From JAUILA01 sp050289805 (GTDB lineage Bacteria > Bacteroidota > Bacteroidia > Cytophagales > Cyclobacteriaceae), in contig JBNKGL010000004.1 in assembly GCA_050289805.1 (NCBI GenBank), forward strand, positions 124,001 to 188,000: a stretch of DNA of 64,000 bases, read 5' to 3'. Below, piece by piece: positions 42,012 to 50,304 of the stretch. How positions within the stretch are numbered: the first letter of the stretch is position 1; each line of letters opens with the position of its first letter. Under the pieces are notes generated by a model. It saw only the letters and a list, made by a program, of their open reading frames with translations. It was not told the origin of the DNA and did no database searches. The position numbers were made by a program, and so were the translations under genes.

Positions 42012-42554
42012 ATGATGCGAAATTTTTTTATACTTCTGTGCTTGTTGGCATTACCCGTCTTTTCATTTTCCCAGGTAACCGGAAAGTATTTTCCGGACAT
42101 GGAGGCGGAAACCATAAAAGATGAATCTGTCAGCCTTCCGAATGATACAAAAGGTAAATATACGCTGCTTGGATTGGCGTATTCCAAAAAGTCTGAAGAT
42201 GATCTGAATACCTGGTTTGAACCTGTTTATCATAAATTTATCGCTGAAAATAATGGTTTGTTTTCTTCGTTCGGCTATGATGTAAATGTCTTTTTCGTGC
42301 CCATGTTTACGGGCGTAAAAGCTGCAGCTGCCGGCACGGCAAAGAAAAAAGCGGCTGAAAATATTGATGCAAGGCTTTTACCCTACATATTATTCTATAA
42401 AGGTGAACTGAAAACATATAAGGAAGCCCTCGCTTTCGATAAAAAGGATGTGCCCTATTTCTTCGTGCTTGATGATGAAGGAAAGATAATTTATGCCACA
42501 TCCGGGTCATTTTCCGGTAAAAAAATGGATGAAATCGAGTCGCTGCTGGAATAA
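42012..42554 (+). CDS. Secreted thioredoxin-fold protein without CxxC (ATP10-like)
   Basis: A 180-residue protein with signal peptide (MMRNFFILLCLLALPVFSFSQ). The mature part follows a thioredoxin-like order of strands: KYTLLGLAYSKKSEDDLNTW, YDVNVFFVPMFTG, KDVPYFFVLDDEGKIIYATS. The catalytic CxxC position reads SKKS, and the only cysteine in the protein is in the signal peptide, so it cannot be a redox enzyme. The pattern recalls mitochondrial ATP10-type proteins and their bacterial relatives; the assignment is tentative. In-frame starts are TTG 42009, ATG 42012 and ATG 42015. It lies 84 bases after the PhoD gene. Confidence 0.75.
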   Translation: MMRNFFILLCLLALPVFSFSQVTGKYFPDMEAETIKDESVSLPNDTKGKYTLLGLAYSKKSEDDLNTWFEPVYHKFIAENNGLFSSFGYDVNVFFVPMFTGVKAAAAGTAKKKAAENIDARLLPYILFYKGELKTYKEALAFDKKDVPYFFVLDDEGKIIYATSGSFSGKKMDEIESLLE

Positions 42555-42662
42555 TTATGTCCGCGGTCCAGAATGGAATTGTAACGTTCATTATTTCCGT
42601 TCATCGACGATATCTGCAGATGCTCTAATGAGCCGATAACCTTTTCTCTATTCAGCGCATAC

Positions 42663-45287
42663 ATGATTGAACCAACCAATTATGCTATGCGCTCAATTTT
42701 TACATGGCTTTTTATTAACCTATTATTTTTATCCAGCGTAACCGCACAGAACAAAGATTGCGGTTCAAGCTGTTTTTCGAGTGAAATTCAATCAGTCGAA
42801 ACACTCGCTTCCGGATGTTTACGATACACAGTATTGGTAAATGCGGAGGGAGATTGTACACATGCGCTGTCCCATTTTTCTATGGATGTGCCGTGCGGCA
42901 GCATTTCCAATGTTTCCAATTCAAGAAACTGGAAGATAGCCTATGGCCTGGATCCTACTACCGGCACAAACGGATTCAAAATTGATGACATCAATGGTTT
43001 TGGGGAAAGTGCCGACCAGTTCACCGTGACATTCGATATCTGCCCCCAGGCTGAATGTACTGCTGATGCACTTGCGTGCTGGGCTCCCGAAGTTGCCTAC
43101 AAGGCAGGAACATGTGTGTACAGGGAATCAATTGATGTTGTATGTGCTAAACTTGATGCGTCCCTGAAAATTACAGATGCTACCTGTTCATCAAATCCTG
43201 ATGGTATCATTGAAGTTATTATTGCCGACGGAACAGAACCATTTAATTTTGAATGGTCAAATGGTTTTGAAGGTAATACGGCATCGGGACTTCCGGCCGG
43301 GGAATATTCAGTAACGGTTACAGATGGAAATGGAGAAACTCTTGAGTTATCAGGAGTGGTTTCCGCACCTGAACCGATAGTGATCTCAGGAGAAGTTTCA
43401 GATGCGTCATGTTCCGGAAAGGAAGATGGTTCCGTTGTACTTTCTGTCTCAGGAGGAGCTGCGCCCTATACCTATCAATGGAATAATCAATCGACCGAAA
43501 AAGACCTGGCAGACGTAATGGCCGGCTATTATACCGTTCTTGTAACAGATGCGAATGGATGTACCAACTATGCCAACTTTCAGGTACGAAATACATCCGT
43601 TATTCAACTTTCCGGGCAGGTGACAAGAACGTCATGTTCTCAGGCGGATGGTGCCATTGATCTGCAAATCACCGGAGGATCGGGTGATTATGAAATTTTG
43701 TGGTCCAATGATGAAATTACAGAGGACATTTCCGGGCTTTCTGCCGGGATATATAATGTTGTTGTAAAGGATGCTTCTGGTTGTTCGGTAAGCGGGGCAT
43801 TCTATGTGCAGGAAAATAATACTCTCCGACTATCAGCAACAGCAACAACAACCGGTTGTGTGGAAGATAATTCCGGTACCATTGACCTGATGATCGCGGG
43901 AGCAACAGGAGAAGTCCTTATCAACTGGTCGAACGGTGCCACCACAGAAGATCTTGAAGGACTGGCTGCAGGTATGTATTCTGCAACCGTTACGGATGAC
44001 AGTGGTTGCGAGGCCAGCATATCGGTTTACGTAACCTCTGAATCATTTGAAGTGAGTTCTGAAGTGGTATCTACTACCTGTTATGGAGGGAATGATGGAT
44101 CCATCACACTTTCACCGGGCACCGGAGTGACTTATGAATGGCAGGATGGGTTTGTCGGCGCTCAAAGAGAGGCACTCGAATCTGGCGTTTACCGGATCAA
44201 AGCCACTAACGAAGCGGGCTGCGTTCGGGAACTTCTGTATGTAGTTACTGATCCTGCGCCAATCTCGATATCTTCTCAGATTTCTAATGAAGGGTGTATT
44301 TCTGATGGTTTCAGTGTTACGATTGATGTGACAGGTGGTTCCGGTTCTTATGAGATAGACTGGGAGAATGGATCCACAGGCTCATTGGTTTCAAACCTTA
44401 CGGAAGGAGTTTATACTGTAACAATCACTGATAGTAATGGATGTTCTATCACTGAAAGTGTTATCGTAAGCTATAGCGAAGCGGGTTGTGCAGATCCGAC
44501 TGATCCTACCGATCCCACAGATCCCACAGATCCTACCGATCCGACTGATCCAACAGATCCAACAGATCCTACCGATCCGACTGATCCGACTGATCCGACT
44601 GATCCCGGAAATGACGCAGACGGTCCGTTTGACACCGATTGTGAAGACTCGTTTGATGTGACAGTTGATCAGCTTAGCGAGGATGGCAATTGTATTACGT
44701 ATCGATTGATTGTTTCGTATAACGGAAATAAAACGCATGGACTATCGCATATGGCGGTTGAAGTTCCATGTGGTGACATAACGGAAATTTCAAATTCAGG
44801 TAACTGGAAAATAGTTGAAGGTACTGACCCGAAAACCGGCATTAATGGGTTTAAAATTGATGATATTAATGGATTTGGGGAAGGTCATTCATATGAGGAA
44901 TTTGTTATAGAATATACGGTTTGTGGCATATCGGAAGAGTGCAGTAGCTTGCTCACACAGGCTCCTCCACAGGTGGCATTCAAATATGGTACCTGTATCG
45001 ATTTCGAGGAGGCAGATATGCAGGTAAGCCAAAGTGTAATTGCTTATCCGAATCCGACAACCGATTATCTTAAAATCCAGTATACTTCCATGATTACGCA
45101 GGAAGTGCGCGTAGAGATTCTTGATCCTTCCGGTAACCTGGCAGCGGTGCTGTATAATGATGTCGTGCAATCAGGCTTTACAAATACATGGACCTGGTTC
45201 CCTGACAAAAATGTTTCCGGAATATATACCTACCGCATCGTGGGTGAGCACACAGTGAAGAATGGAAAGATTATGTTAATGAAGTAA
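42663..45287 (+). CDS. T9SS-secreted multidomain surface protein with SprB-type repeats
   Basis: An 874-residue secreted protein. The signal peptide begins either at ATG 42663 or, more compactly, at ATG 42687 (MRSIFTWLFINLLFLSSVTAQ). Then come: a Cys-containing domain A (residues ~30-160, SNSRNWKIAYGLDP, NGFKIDDINGFGE); six SprB-type repeats of ~70-75 residues (residues ~165-600, units ending like VTDANGC); a (DPT)12 linker (611-646); and a second copy of the first domain (A', ~655-785, SNSGNWKIVEGTDP, NGFKIDDINGFGE). It ends in a T9SS type A sorting domain (~790-874, VIAYPNPTTDYLKIQY, SGIYTYRIVG). It is probably displayed on or released from the cell surface through T9SS; adhesion is the likely role. 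Confidence 0.9.
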   Translation: MIEPTNYAMRSIFTWLFINLLFLSSVTAQNKDCGSSCFSSEIQSVETLASGCLRYTVLVNAEGDCTHALSHFSMDVPCGSISNVSNSRNWKIAYGLDPTTGTNGFKIDDINGFGESADQFTVTFDICPQAECTADALACWAPEVAYKAGTCVYRESIDVVCAKLDASLKITDATCSSNPDGIIEVIIADGTEPFNFEWSNGFEGNTASGLPAGEYSVTVTDGNGETLELSGVVSAPEPIVISGEVSDASCSGKEDGSVVLSVSGGAAPYTYQWNNQSTEKDLADVMAGYYTVLVTDANGCTNYANFQVRNTSVIQLSGQVTRTSCSQADGAIDLQITGGSGDYEILWSNDEITEDISGLSAGIYNVVVKDASGCSVSGAFYVQENNTLRLSATATTTGCVEDNSGTIDLMIAGATGEVLINWSNGATTEDLEGLAAGMYSATVTDDSGCEASISVYVTSESFEVSSEVVSTTCYGGNDGSITLSPGTGVTYEWQDGFVGAQREALESGVYRIKATNEAGCVRELLYVVTDPAPISISSQISNEGCISDGFSVTIDVTGGSGSYEIDWENGSTGSLVSNLTEGVYTVTITDSNGCSITESVIVSYSEAGCADPTDPTDPTDPTDPTDPTDPTDPTDPTDPTDPTDPTDPGNDADGPFDTDCEDSFDVTVDQLSEDGNCITYRLIVSYNGNKTHGLSHMAVEVPCGDITEISNSGNWKIVEGTDPKTGINGFKIDDINGFGEGHSYEEFVIEYTVCGISEECSSLLTQAPPQVAFKYGTCIDFEEADMQVSQSVIAYPNPTTDYLKIQYTSMITQEVRVEILDPSGNLAAVLYNDVVQSGFTNTWTWFPDKNVSGIYTYRIVGEHTVKNGKIMLMK
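44493..44600. repeat. Tandem 9-bp repeat encoding (Asp-Pro-Thr)12
   Basis: Twelve in-frame units of the form GATCCNACN, followed by GATCCCGGA (DPG). Third-codon positions vary in a blockwise pattern (CCG ACT, CCT ACC, CCC ACA, CCA ACA recur), which suggests growth by unequal exchange. The array forms a stiff acidic linker between the SprB repeats and domain A'. Confidence 0.95.
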
Positions 45288-45306
45288 ATGCGGTTTAAGG
45301 AGAAAT

Positions 45307-45340
45307 CCCCGGTCGTTGAGACCGGGGGTTTTATTTTTTA
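45307..45340 (+). terminator. Rho-independent terminator after the T9SS cargo gene
   Basis: CCCCGGTC pairs perfectly with GACCGGGG around a GTTGA loop, followed by GTTTTATTTTTT. It starts 20 bases after the stop. Its T-run overlaps the 3' end of the convergent msrA gene. The reverse direction lacks a U-tract, so it serves the plus strand. Confidence 0.9.
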
Positions 45341-45883
45341 TTTTGGGAGTAAGCCGGCAAAGACCCGTTTAACCTTATCTACTTTTGGTTTGACTACAAA
45401 TGAACAATAGGGCTGGTCCGGATTATTTTTGTAATAATCAATATGATATGCTTCCGCGGGATAGAAGACAGTCAACATCTCTACCTGTGTCACAATGGGG
45501 TTTCCATATACGTCTTTTTCTTCCAGCGCCCTGATTATCCTCTGTGCACTTGCGAATTGATCCTCGTTGTCGGCAAGGATAATCGAACGGTATTGTGAAC
45601 CTACATCCGCCCCTTGCCTGTTCGGTGTTGTCGGGTCATGAATGGAGAAGAAAACCTCCAGTAATTGCTCGAAACTGATGATGGCTGGATCAAAGGTAAT
45701 CTGAACCACTTCTGCATGGCCTGTTAATCCACTGCATACTTCCCTGTAAGTTGGATTTTTAATTTTCCCGCCGGCGTAACCTGGCTTAATGTCTGAAACA
45801 CCCTGCAGCAATTGAAGCGCTGCTTCAATACACCAGAAACATCCTCCACCCAGTGTTGTTTTCTGAAAATCCAATTCGTTCAT
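45338..45883 (-). CDS. msrA: Peptide-methionine (S)-S-oxide reductase MsrA
   Basis: A 181-residue cytosolic repair enzyme that reduces methionine-S-sulfoxide. The catalytic motif GGGCFWCIEAALQ lies at residues ~12-24 with the nucleophilic Cys. Other family motifs are VSDIKPGYAGG, GLTGHAEVVQITFDP, HDPTTPNRQGADVGSQYRS and the late FVVKPKVDKVKRVF. A second Cys for the resolving step appears in the C-terminal region (QPYCSFVVK) and in REVCSGL. There is no fused MsrB domain. It starts with ATG at 45883; 30 bases separate it from the end of the histidine kinase gene upstream. Confidence 0.96.
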   Translation of the reverse strand: MNELDFQKTTLGGGCFWCIEAALQLLQGVSDIKPGYAGGKIKNPTYREVCSGLTGHAEVVQITFDPAIISFEQLLEVFFSIHDPTTPNRQGADVGSQYRSIILADNEDQFASAQRIIRALEEKDVYGNPIVTQVEMLTVFYPAEAYHIDYYKNNPDQPYCSFVVKPKVDKVKRVFAGLLPK

Positions 45884-45913
45884 AATGTTAGAACCGGCAA
45901 AACTATGAGAAAG

Positions 45914-48235
45914 TTATGATATGGAAGAATAATTAGGAACAACTACATTGAATGTCGTTCCCTTCCCCTTCTCCGATTCAACCTTAATTTCGCCATCCAT
46001 TTTATAAAGGGTTTCCTTCACGATATAAAGGCCAAGTCCGGAACCGGAAGATGTTTCATGTGCCCTGTAAAACATTTCAAAAATTCTGTCGAGATGTTCC
46101 TTGTCTATTCCGGGTCCTCTGTCGGAAATATTGAAAACCGCTTCCTTCTTTTTTATTTTCCATGATACGACAACATGAGGGTCTTTCTTTTCCTCTTTTC
46201 CGTATCGGAGCGCATTGCTGATCAGGTTTCTTAAAATGATCCGCATTCGGGTAGGATCACTGATAAATGGGTATTTTTCGCTACTTTCCAATTGGATATC
46301 AAGGACGCCTGACGTATTCATGTACTTAAGGTCCTCCAAAATACTATTGATCATTTCTGTAATGTCAATAATCTCATGTTTGTTTTCGACCCTTGTATTT
46401 CTGGAGTAATCTATGATATCGCGGATGAACTGGTCAAGACGGTTGATTGAACGTTCCATCATGCTGTAATATTGCTTGCGAAGCTCGCTGTCATTTTCAT
46501 CCCGAACCAGTGCGATCAACCCCTGTATGGAGGCCAGGGGAGCTTTAAGGTCATGGGAGGCGCTGTATACGAAACTGTCTAATTCCTGGTTCACTTTCTG
46601 CAAGGCAATGTTTTTATCCTTCAGTGCCTGTTCATATTTAATGGTCTCCGTTATCTCGCGCGAGAAAATTGCCGCGCCCTTCACCTGTCGGTTTTCACGG
46701 ATTGGGAAGATGTTGATTTCGTAAAACCTTTTCTCACCCTGCACATCATAAGTCTCCCTGATTTTTTGAGCTTCGCCATTAAATACCTTGTCATACCTGG
46801 CCTTCCAGGCCTCCTTCAGTTTTTCATCCGGGATTTGATCAATAATATTTTTCCCCTTTTTCAATTTTTTATTGAAGGCATAATTCCATGCGTTGGCGAA
46901 TTCAGTATTTAATTCCCGAAGAATATAATTGGTATCGACTAGCCAGATTTCATTATCGCTGTTATCGATGATAGATCTCAGCTCATTTTCCTTCTGTATA
47001 ATTGCCTTGGTTCTGTCCCAAACCATTTTTTCGAGGGCTTCATTTTTAAGCGAATATTCGGCCTGTTTTTCCCGCTCCGCCTTGATAGAGCTCTGATAAC
47101 TGCGATAAACGCGCATGCCCAAAGCGACTGACAAAACTGTAAGGTTAAAAAGGATGCCAAAATGCATTGAATATTGTACAAGGAAGCTAAATGGAATTAT
47201 CCTGAAGAGGTTCAGAATAAAAACTAAAATGAAAAATCCGAATCCAAGAAAGGCAATAAGAAAATACCTGGCCTGGAGAACATGTTGAAGTACTGCCCTG
47301 AAACTAACCCACAATATGAATAGAAGTACCAGGATCCCAATGGGCAGCATGAGTTCGAAACCCTCGGTTGGCACAATAAGCAATGTGAGAGCCAGAATAC
47401 CGCCAATGCCCCAAACAATCCCCAGGATGCTCTTGTGGATCTTGAAAGACCACTTTTCGGTTTGAAGAAAGCGGTCCATAAAAATCAATGCAATCATATT
47501 TGAAATGGCGGGAAGTATATATTCCAGATAGCCTCCGGCAGCCTTTACCAATGGATTCAGATACATATGGGTAAAGCCGTCTGAAGTCCCTGTAAATAGT
47601 ATGCTTATAAAGATATAGGCTCCATAGATCAGGAACACATACATGCGGGTGAGAACGAAGAGGAAAATGGAATAAACCATGATCAGCATCATCACCCCGT
47701 AGAATAAACCCAGGAAAATATATTCCCGCCGGGTTTTGGAGTGATATAATTCGTCACTGTACACCGAGGCGCTGGTGGTAATGAAATTATCTGAATGGAT
47801 TTTCACATAAATCACCTCCGTTTCAAGAGGTCCTGTTTTTATGTCAAAAGCATTGTGATTCCCAGGGACGTCTTTTTTGTCCTGGGAAACGGATGCGCCA
47901 CTCAGACTTTCCTGTTCGCCTTCTTCATATAGTGAAATAGTAAATAAAGAAGGGTCTTTGAATATAAGTACACTCTGCTGTTGCTCCTGGTACGGATTTG
48001 TCAATTTAAACTTCAACCACAGGTTTCCCTGAAGATCATTCAGGCGAAGTCCTTCCCTGGGAGCCGGTTGAAATAAGTTATTCTTTTTTATCCTGGTAAT
48101 GTCCTCTTCACCGGTCGAGTCGATCAGAAATTCAATATCCCCTGAAATATCCACCTGGGTGTCCCTGTTCAGTATTACCTGGCCGAATGCCGGGCTGACA
48201 AGAAAAAATAAAAGGACTATAATATTAGATTTCAT
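45914..48235 (-). CDS. 7TM-DISM sensor histidine kinase with PAS domain
   Basis: A 773-residue membrane kinase. A signal peptide (ending AFGQ) is followed by a 7TMR-DISMED2 extracellular sandwich (residues ~25-165), seven transmembrane helices (~180-385), a coiled linker, a PAS domain (~415-535, ELRSIIDNSDNEIWLVDTNY), a HisKA domain with phospho-acceptor His in YSASHDLKAPLASIQG, and an HATPase domain with N box LRNLISNALRYG, G1 ISDRGPGID and G2 GSGLGLYIVKETLY. No receiver domain and no adjacent response regulator are present, so it is an orphan kinase. It starts three bases after the pfkA stop, so the two are probably cotranscribed. The ligand is unknown. Confidence 0.93.
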   Translation of the reverse strand: MKSNIIVLLFFLVSPAFGQVILNRDTQVDISGDIEFLIDSTGEEDITRIKKNNLFQPAPREGLRLNDLQGNLWLKFKLTNPYQEQQQSVLIFKDPSLFTISLYEEGEQESLSGASVSQDKKDVPGNHNAFDIKTGPLETEVIYVKIHSDNFITTSASVYSDELYHSKTRREYIFLGLFYGVMMLIMVYSIFLFVLTRMYVFLIYGAYIFISILFTGTSDGFTHMYLNPLVKAAGGYLEYILPAISNMIALIFMDRFLQTEKWSFKIHKSILGIVWGIGGILALTLLIVPTEGFELMLPIGILVLLFILWVSFRAVLQHVLQARYFLIAFLGFGFFILVFILNLFRIIPFSFLVQYSMHFGILFNLTVLSVALGMRVYRSYQSSIKAEREKQAEYSLKNEALEKMVWDRTKAIIQKENELRSIIDNSDNEIWLVDTNYILRELNTEFANAWNYAFNKKLKKGKNIIDQIPDEKLKEAWKARYDKVFNGEAQKIRETYDVQGEKRFYEINIFPIRENRQVKGAAIFSREITETIKYEQALKDKNIALQKVNQELDSFVYSASHDLKAPLASIQGLIALVRDENDSELRKQYYSMMERSINRLDQFIRDIIDYSRNTRVENKHEIIDITEMINSILEDLKYMNTSGVLDIQLESSEKYPFISDPTRMRIILRNLISNALRYGKEEKKDPHVVVSWKIKKKEAVFNISDRGPGIDKEHLDRIFEMFYRAHETSSGSGLGLYIVKETLYKMDGEIKVESEKGKGTTFNVVVPNYSSIS

Positions 48236-48238
48236 GCT

Positions 48239-49345
48239 TTATTCATCCCCGAATGATATTCCCATTCCACGTGCGGTTTTTACAAGATAGGACTGTTTGC
48301 CGACAAAATTATATTCCCGGGTAGCCTCTCTGAGCGGGACTTCAGTAACCAGATTGTTTTGGTAGGAAACCATATATCCGAATTTTTTCTCCAGGACCAG
48401 TTCAAAAGCCCGTACGCCAAAGCAGGTAGCCAGAATCCGGTCGAATGCAACCGGTGTTCCACCACGCTGGATGTGTCCCAATACCGTCTCCCTGATATCC
48501 GCTTCGCATCCGGCACGCTTAAGTTCGTCACTGAGACGGTACGCAACCCCACCAAGCCTTTTGTGTGCATATCCTATTTCACCTGATTCCTGCGAGAAAG
48601 CCTCGCCCTCTTCCGGTTTGGCTCCCTCGGCGATTACAATATTGGCAAATCCTTTCCCATGTTTATACCGTTTATTGATACGCCTGACAATATTCTCTAT
48701 TTTGTACGGAATTTCAGGGATCAGACATACTTCTGCTCCACCCGCAATGGCTGTATGCAATGCTATCCAACCTGCATCCCTACCCATAACCTCCATAATC
48801 ATAACCCGATGATGACTTTCAGCAGTGGTAACCAATCTGTCAAAGCTTTCCGTTGCAACCTGTACCGCTGTGCTGAAGCCAAATGTTAAATCTGTAGAAC
48901 ATAGATCATTATCAATGGTTTTTGGCACCCCGATAATATTTAATCCTTTCTCATACAGCCGTTGCGATATTTTCTGTGACCCGTCACCGCCAATATTGAT
49001 TACAGCTTCAATTCCGAGGTCATGGATTCTCTGGATGAGATCATCGGAACGATCTGTAATAGTCACGCTGCCATCGGCATTTATAACGGGGTATTCGAAT
49101 GGATGCCCCTTATTCGTCGTTTTAAGAATAGTGCCCCCTTTAACATGAATTCCGGATGTATTCTTCTTTGTTAGTTTCATCAGGTTGGGTGGATCCTGAA
49201 AAACACCGTTAAATGCCTCGATGCTCCCAATAATTTCAAAATCCTTTTCCCTTCTTGATCTCTTGAAAACCCCCCGGATTACAGCATTTAGTCCCGGACA
49301 ATCACCGCCACCAGTGAGTATTAGTATCTTTTGTTTTTTGTTCAT
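48239..49345 (-). CDS. pfkA: 6-phosphofructokinase
   Basis: A 368-residue phosphofructokinase: fructose 6-phosphate to fructose 1,6-bisphosphate in glycolysis. Motifs: ILTGGGDCPGLNAVIRG (nucleotide loop), INIGGDGSQKIS (phosphate-donor site), VPKTIDNDLCSTDLTFGF (catalytic Asp region), EVMGRDAGWIALHTA and HIQRGGTPVAFDRI. The donor-site residue after GGD is Gly, typical of ATP users, while the PKTIDND Lys is typical of PPi users. The G/K combination is seen in group III enzymes such as actinobacterial ATP-PFKs. ATP use is therefore likelier, but this is an inference. ATG at 49345; 51 bases separate it from the divergent TPM gene. Confidence 0.95.
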   Translation of the reverse strand: MNKKQKILILTGGGDCPGLNAVIRGVFKRSRREKDFEIIGSIEAFNGVFQDPPNLMKLTKKNTSGIHVKGGTILKTTNKGHPFEYPVINADGSVTITDRSDDLIQRIHDLGIEAVINIGGDGSQKISQRLYEKGLNIIGVPKTIDNDLCSTDLTFGFSTAVQVATESFDRLVTTAESHHRVMIMEVMGRDAGWIALHTAIAGGAEVCLIPEIPYKIENIVRRINKRYKHGKGFANIVIAEGAKPEEGEAFSQESGEIGYAHKRLGGVAYRLSDELKRAGCEADIRETVLGHIQRGGTPVAFDRILATCFGVRAFELVLEKKFGYMVSYQNNLVTEVPLREATREYNFVGKQSYLVKTARGMGISFGDE

Positions 49346-49396
49346 CCTTTTGACAAGTTCCCCTGCAATTTCGGTTTAATTTATTAAGTTTAGGTC

Positions 49397-50293
49397 ATGT
49401 TTCCCAGAGGTTTACTCCGATACTTTTTCCTTGTAATAGCCATATGCGTTTTTGTCAATGACGCAATGTATGCGCAGGATATCAGGGAGTTGCCCGATTT
49501 AAATCAATTTGCCACAGATATTACAGGAACACTTTCAGGCGAGGAACTCAGAAGCCTGAGTAATAAACTTGAATCTTTTGAGCAGCAAAAAGGGAGTCAG
49601 ATTGTTTTTGTAATGATTCCGTCAACCGGACTTGAGCCTATTGAGGATTACAGCATCCGGCTAGCCGAAAAAATTAAGGCCGGCAGGGAAGGTATCGATG
49701 ATGGCGTTATACTGTTGGTGGCGAAAGAGGATAGAAAATTACGCATTGAAGTGGGTTACGGACTGGAGGGAGCACTGCCGGATATCACGGCAAATAGGAT
49801 TATCAATGAAATTATTGTTCCCAGATTCAGGAACGGGGATTATTATGGCGGAATAAGTGCCGGGCTCGATGCGATTATACATGTTGTGGATGGTGAACCG
49901 TTACCCGAACCGTCGGCAAATCGGGAGCCAGGTGGTGGACGAAGCGTAAATGGTCTCCTTACTGTTTTTATCGTTATTTTTCTGATTATGGGCCCTGTCC
50001 TTCGCAAAATAGCTGGTAAATCTAATGGAGCTCTGATCGGTACCGGCATCTCATTTCTGGCGGGTTGGATTTTCATTAGCCTGGCGGTAGGCGTCGTTGC
50101 CGCAATCGCATTTATATTCTTCTACCTTATATCCATGTTTGGTGGAGGTGGAGGTCGAGGCGGCGGTGGATTCTATGGCGGCGGATTTCGAGGCGGCGGC
50201 AGCAGCTTCGGAGGTGGTGGTGGATTCGGCGGCGGCGGCTTCAGTGGCGGCGGTGGAAGTTTTGGCGGCGGCGGGGCTTCCGGAGGCTGGTAA
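49397..50293 (+). CDS. TPM domain-containing protein with Gly-rich C-terminus (YgcG-like)
   Basis: A 298-residue protein: signal peptide (residues 1-26, ending AMYAQ), TPM domain (residues ~35-170: LSGEELRSLSNKLESFEQQKG, RKLRIEVGYGLEGALPD, YYGGISAGLDAII), then two transmembrane helices (~192-212 and ~214-245). The ~50-residue tail is almost only Gly, Ser, Phe and Arg and ends GASGGW. The domain (also called TPM_phosphatase or Psb32-like) supports membrane-protein quality functions and photosystem repair in plants. It usually sits in a LemA-TPM-TPM operon; here the second TPM gene follows 11 bases on, but no lemA precedes it. Confidence 0.9.
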   Translation: MFPRGLLRYFFLVIAICVFVNDAMYAQDIRELPDLNQFATDITGTLSGEELRSLSNKLESFEQQKGSQIVFVMIPSTGLEPIEDYSIRLAEKIKAGREGIDDGVILLVAKEDRKLRIEVGYGLEGALPDITANRIINEIIVPRFRNGDYYGGISAGLDAIIHVVDGEPLPEPSANREPGGGRSVNGLLTVFIVIFLIMGPVLRKIAGKSNGALIGTGISFLAGWIFISLAVGVVAAIAFIFFYLISMFGGGGGRGGGGFYGGGFRGGGSSFGGGGGFGGGGFSGGGGSFGGGGASGGW

Positions 50294-50304
50294 ATGGAAT
50301 AGTT

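Noticed and set aside
44391..44738. A minus-strand open frame with Ile/Gly/Arg repeats
   Set aside because: It is the antisense image of the (DPT)12 tract and has no signal or family match.
45888..45937. A possible second transcription terminator between msrA and the kinase gene
   Set aside because: No stem of useful length is seen in the 30-base gap.
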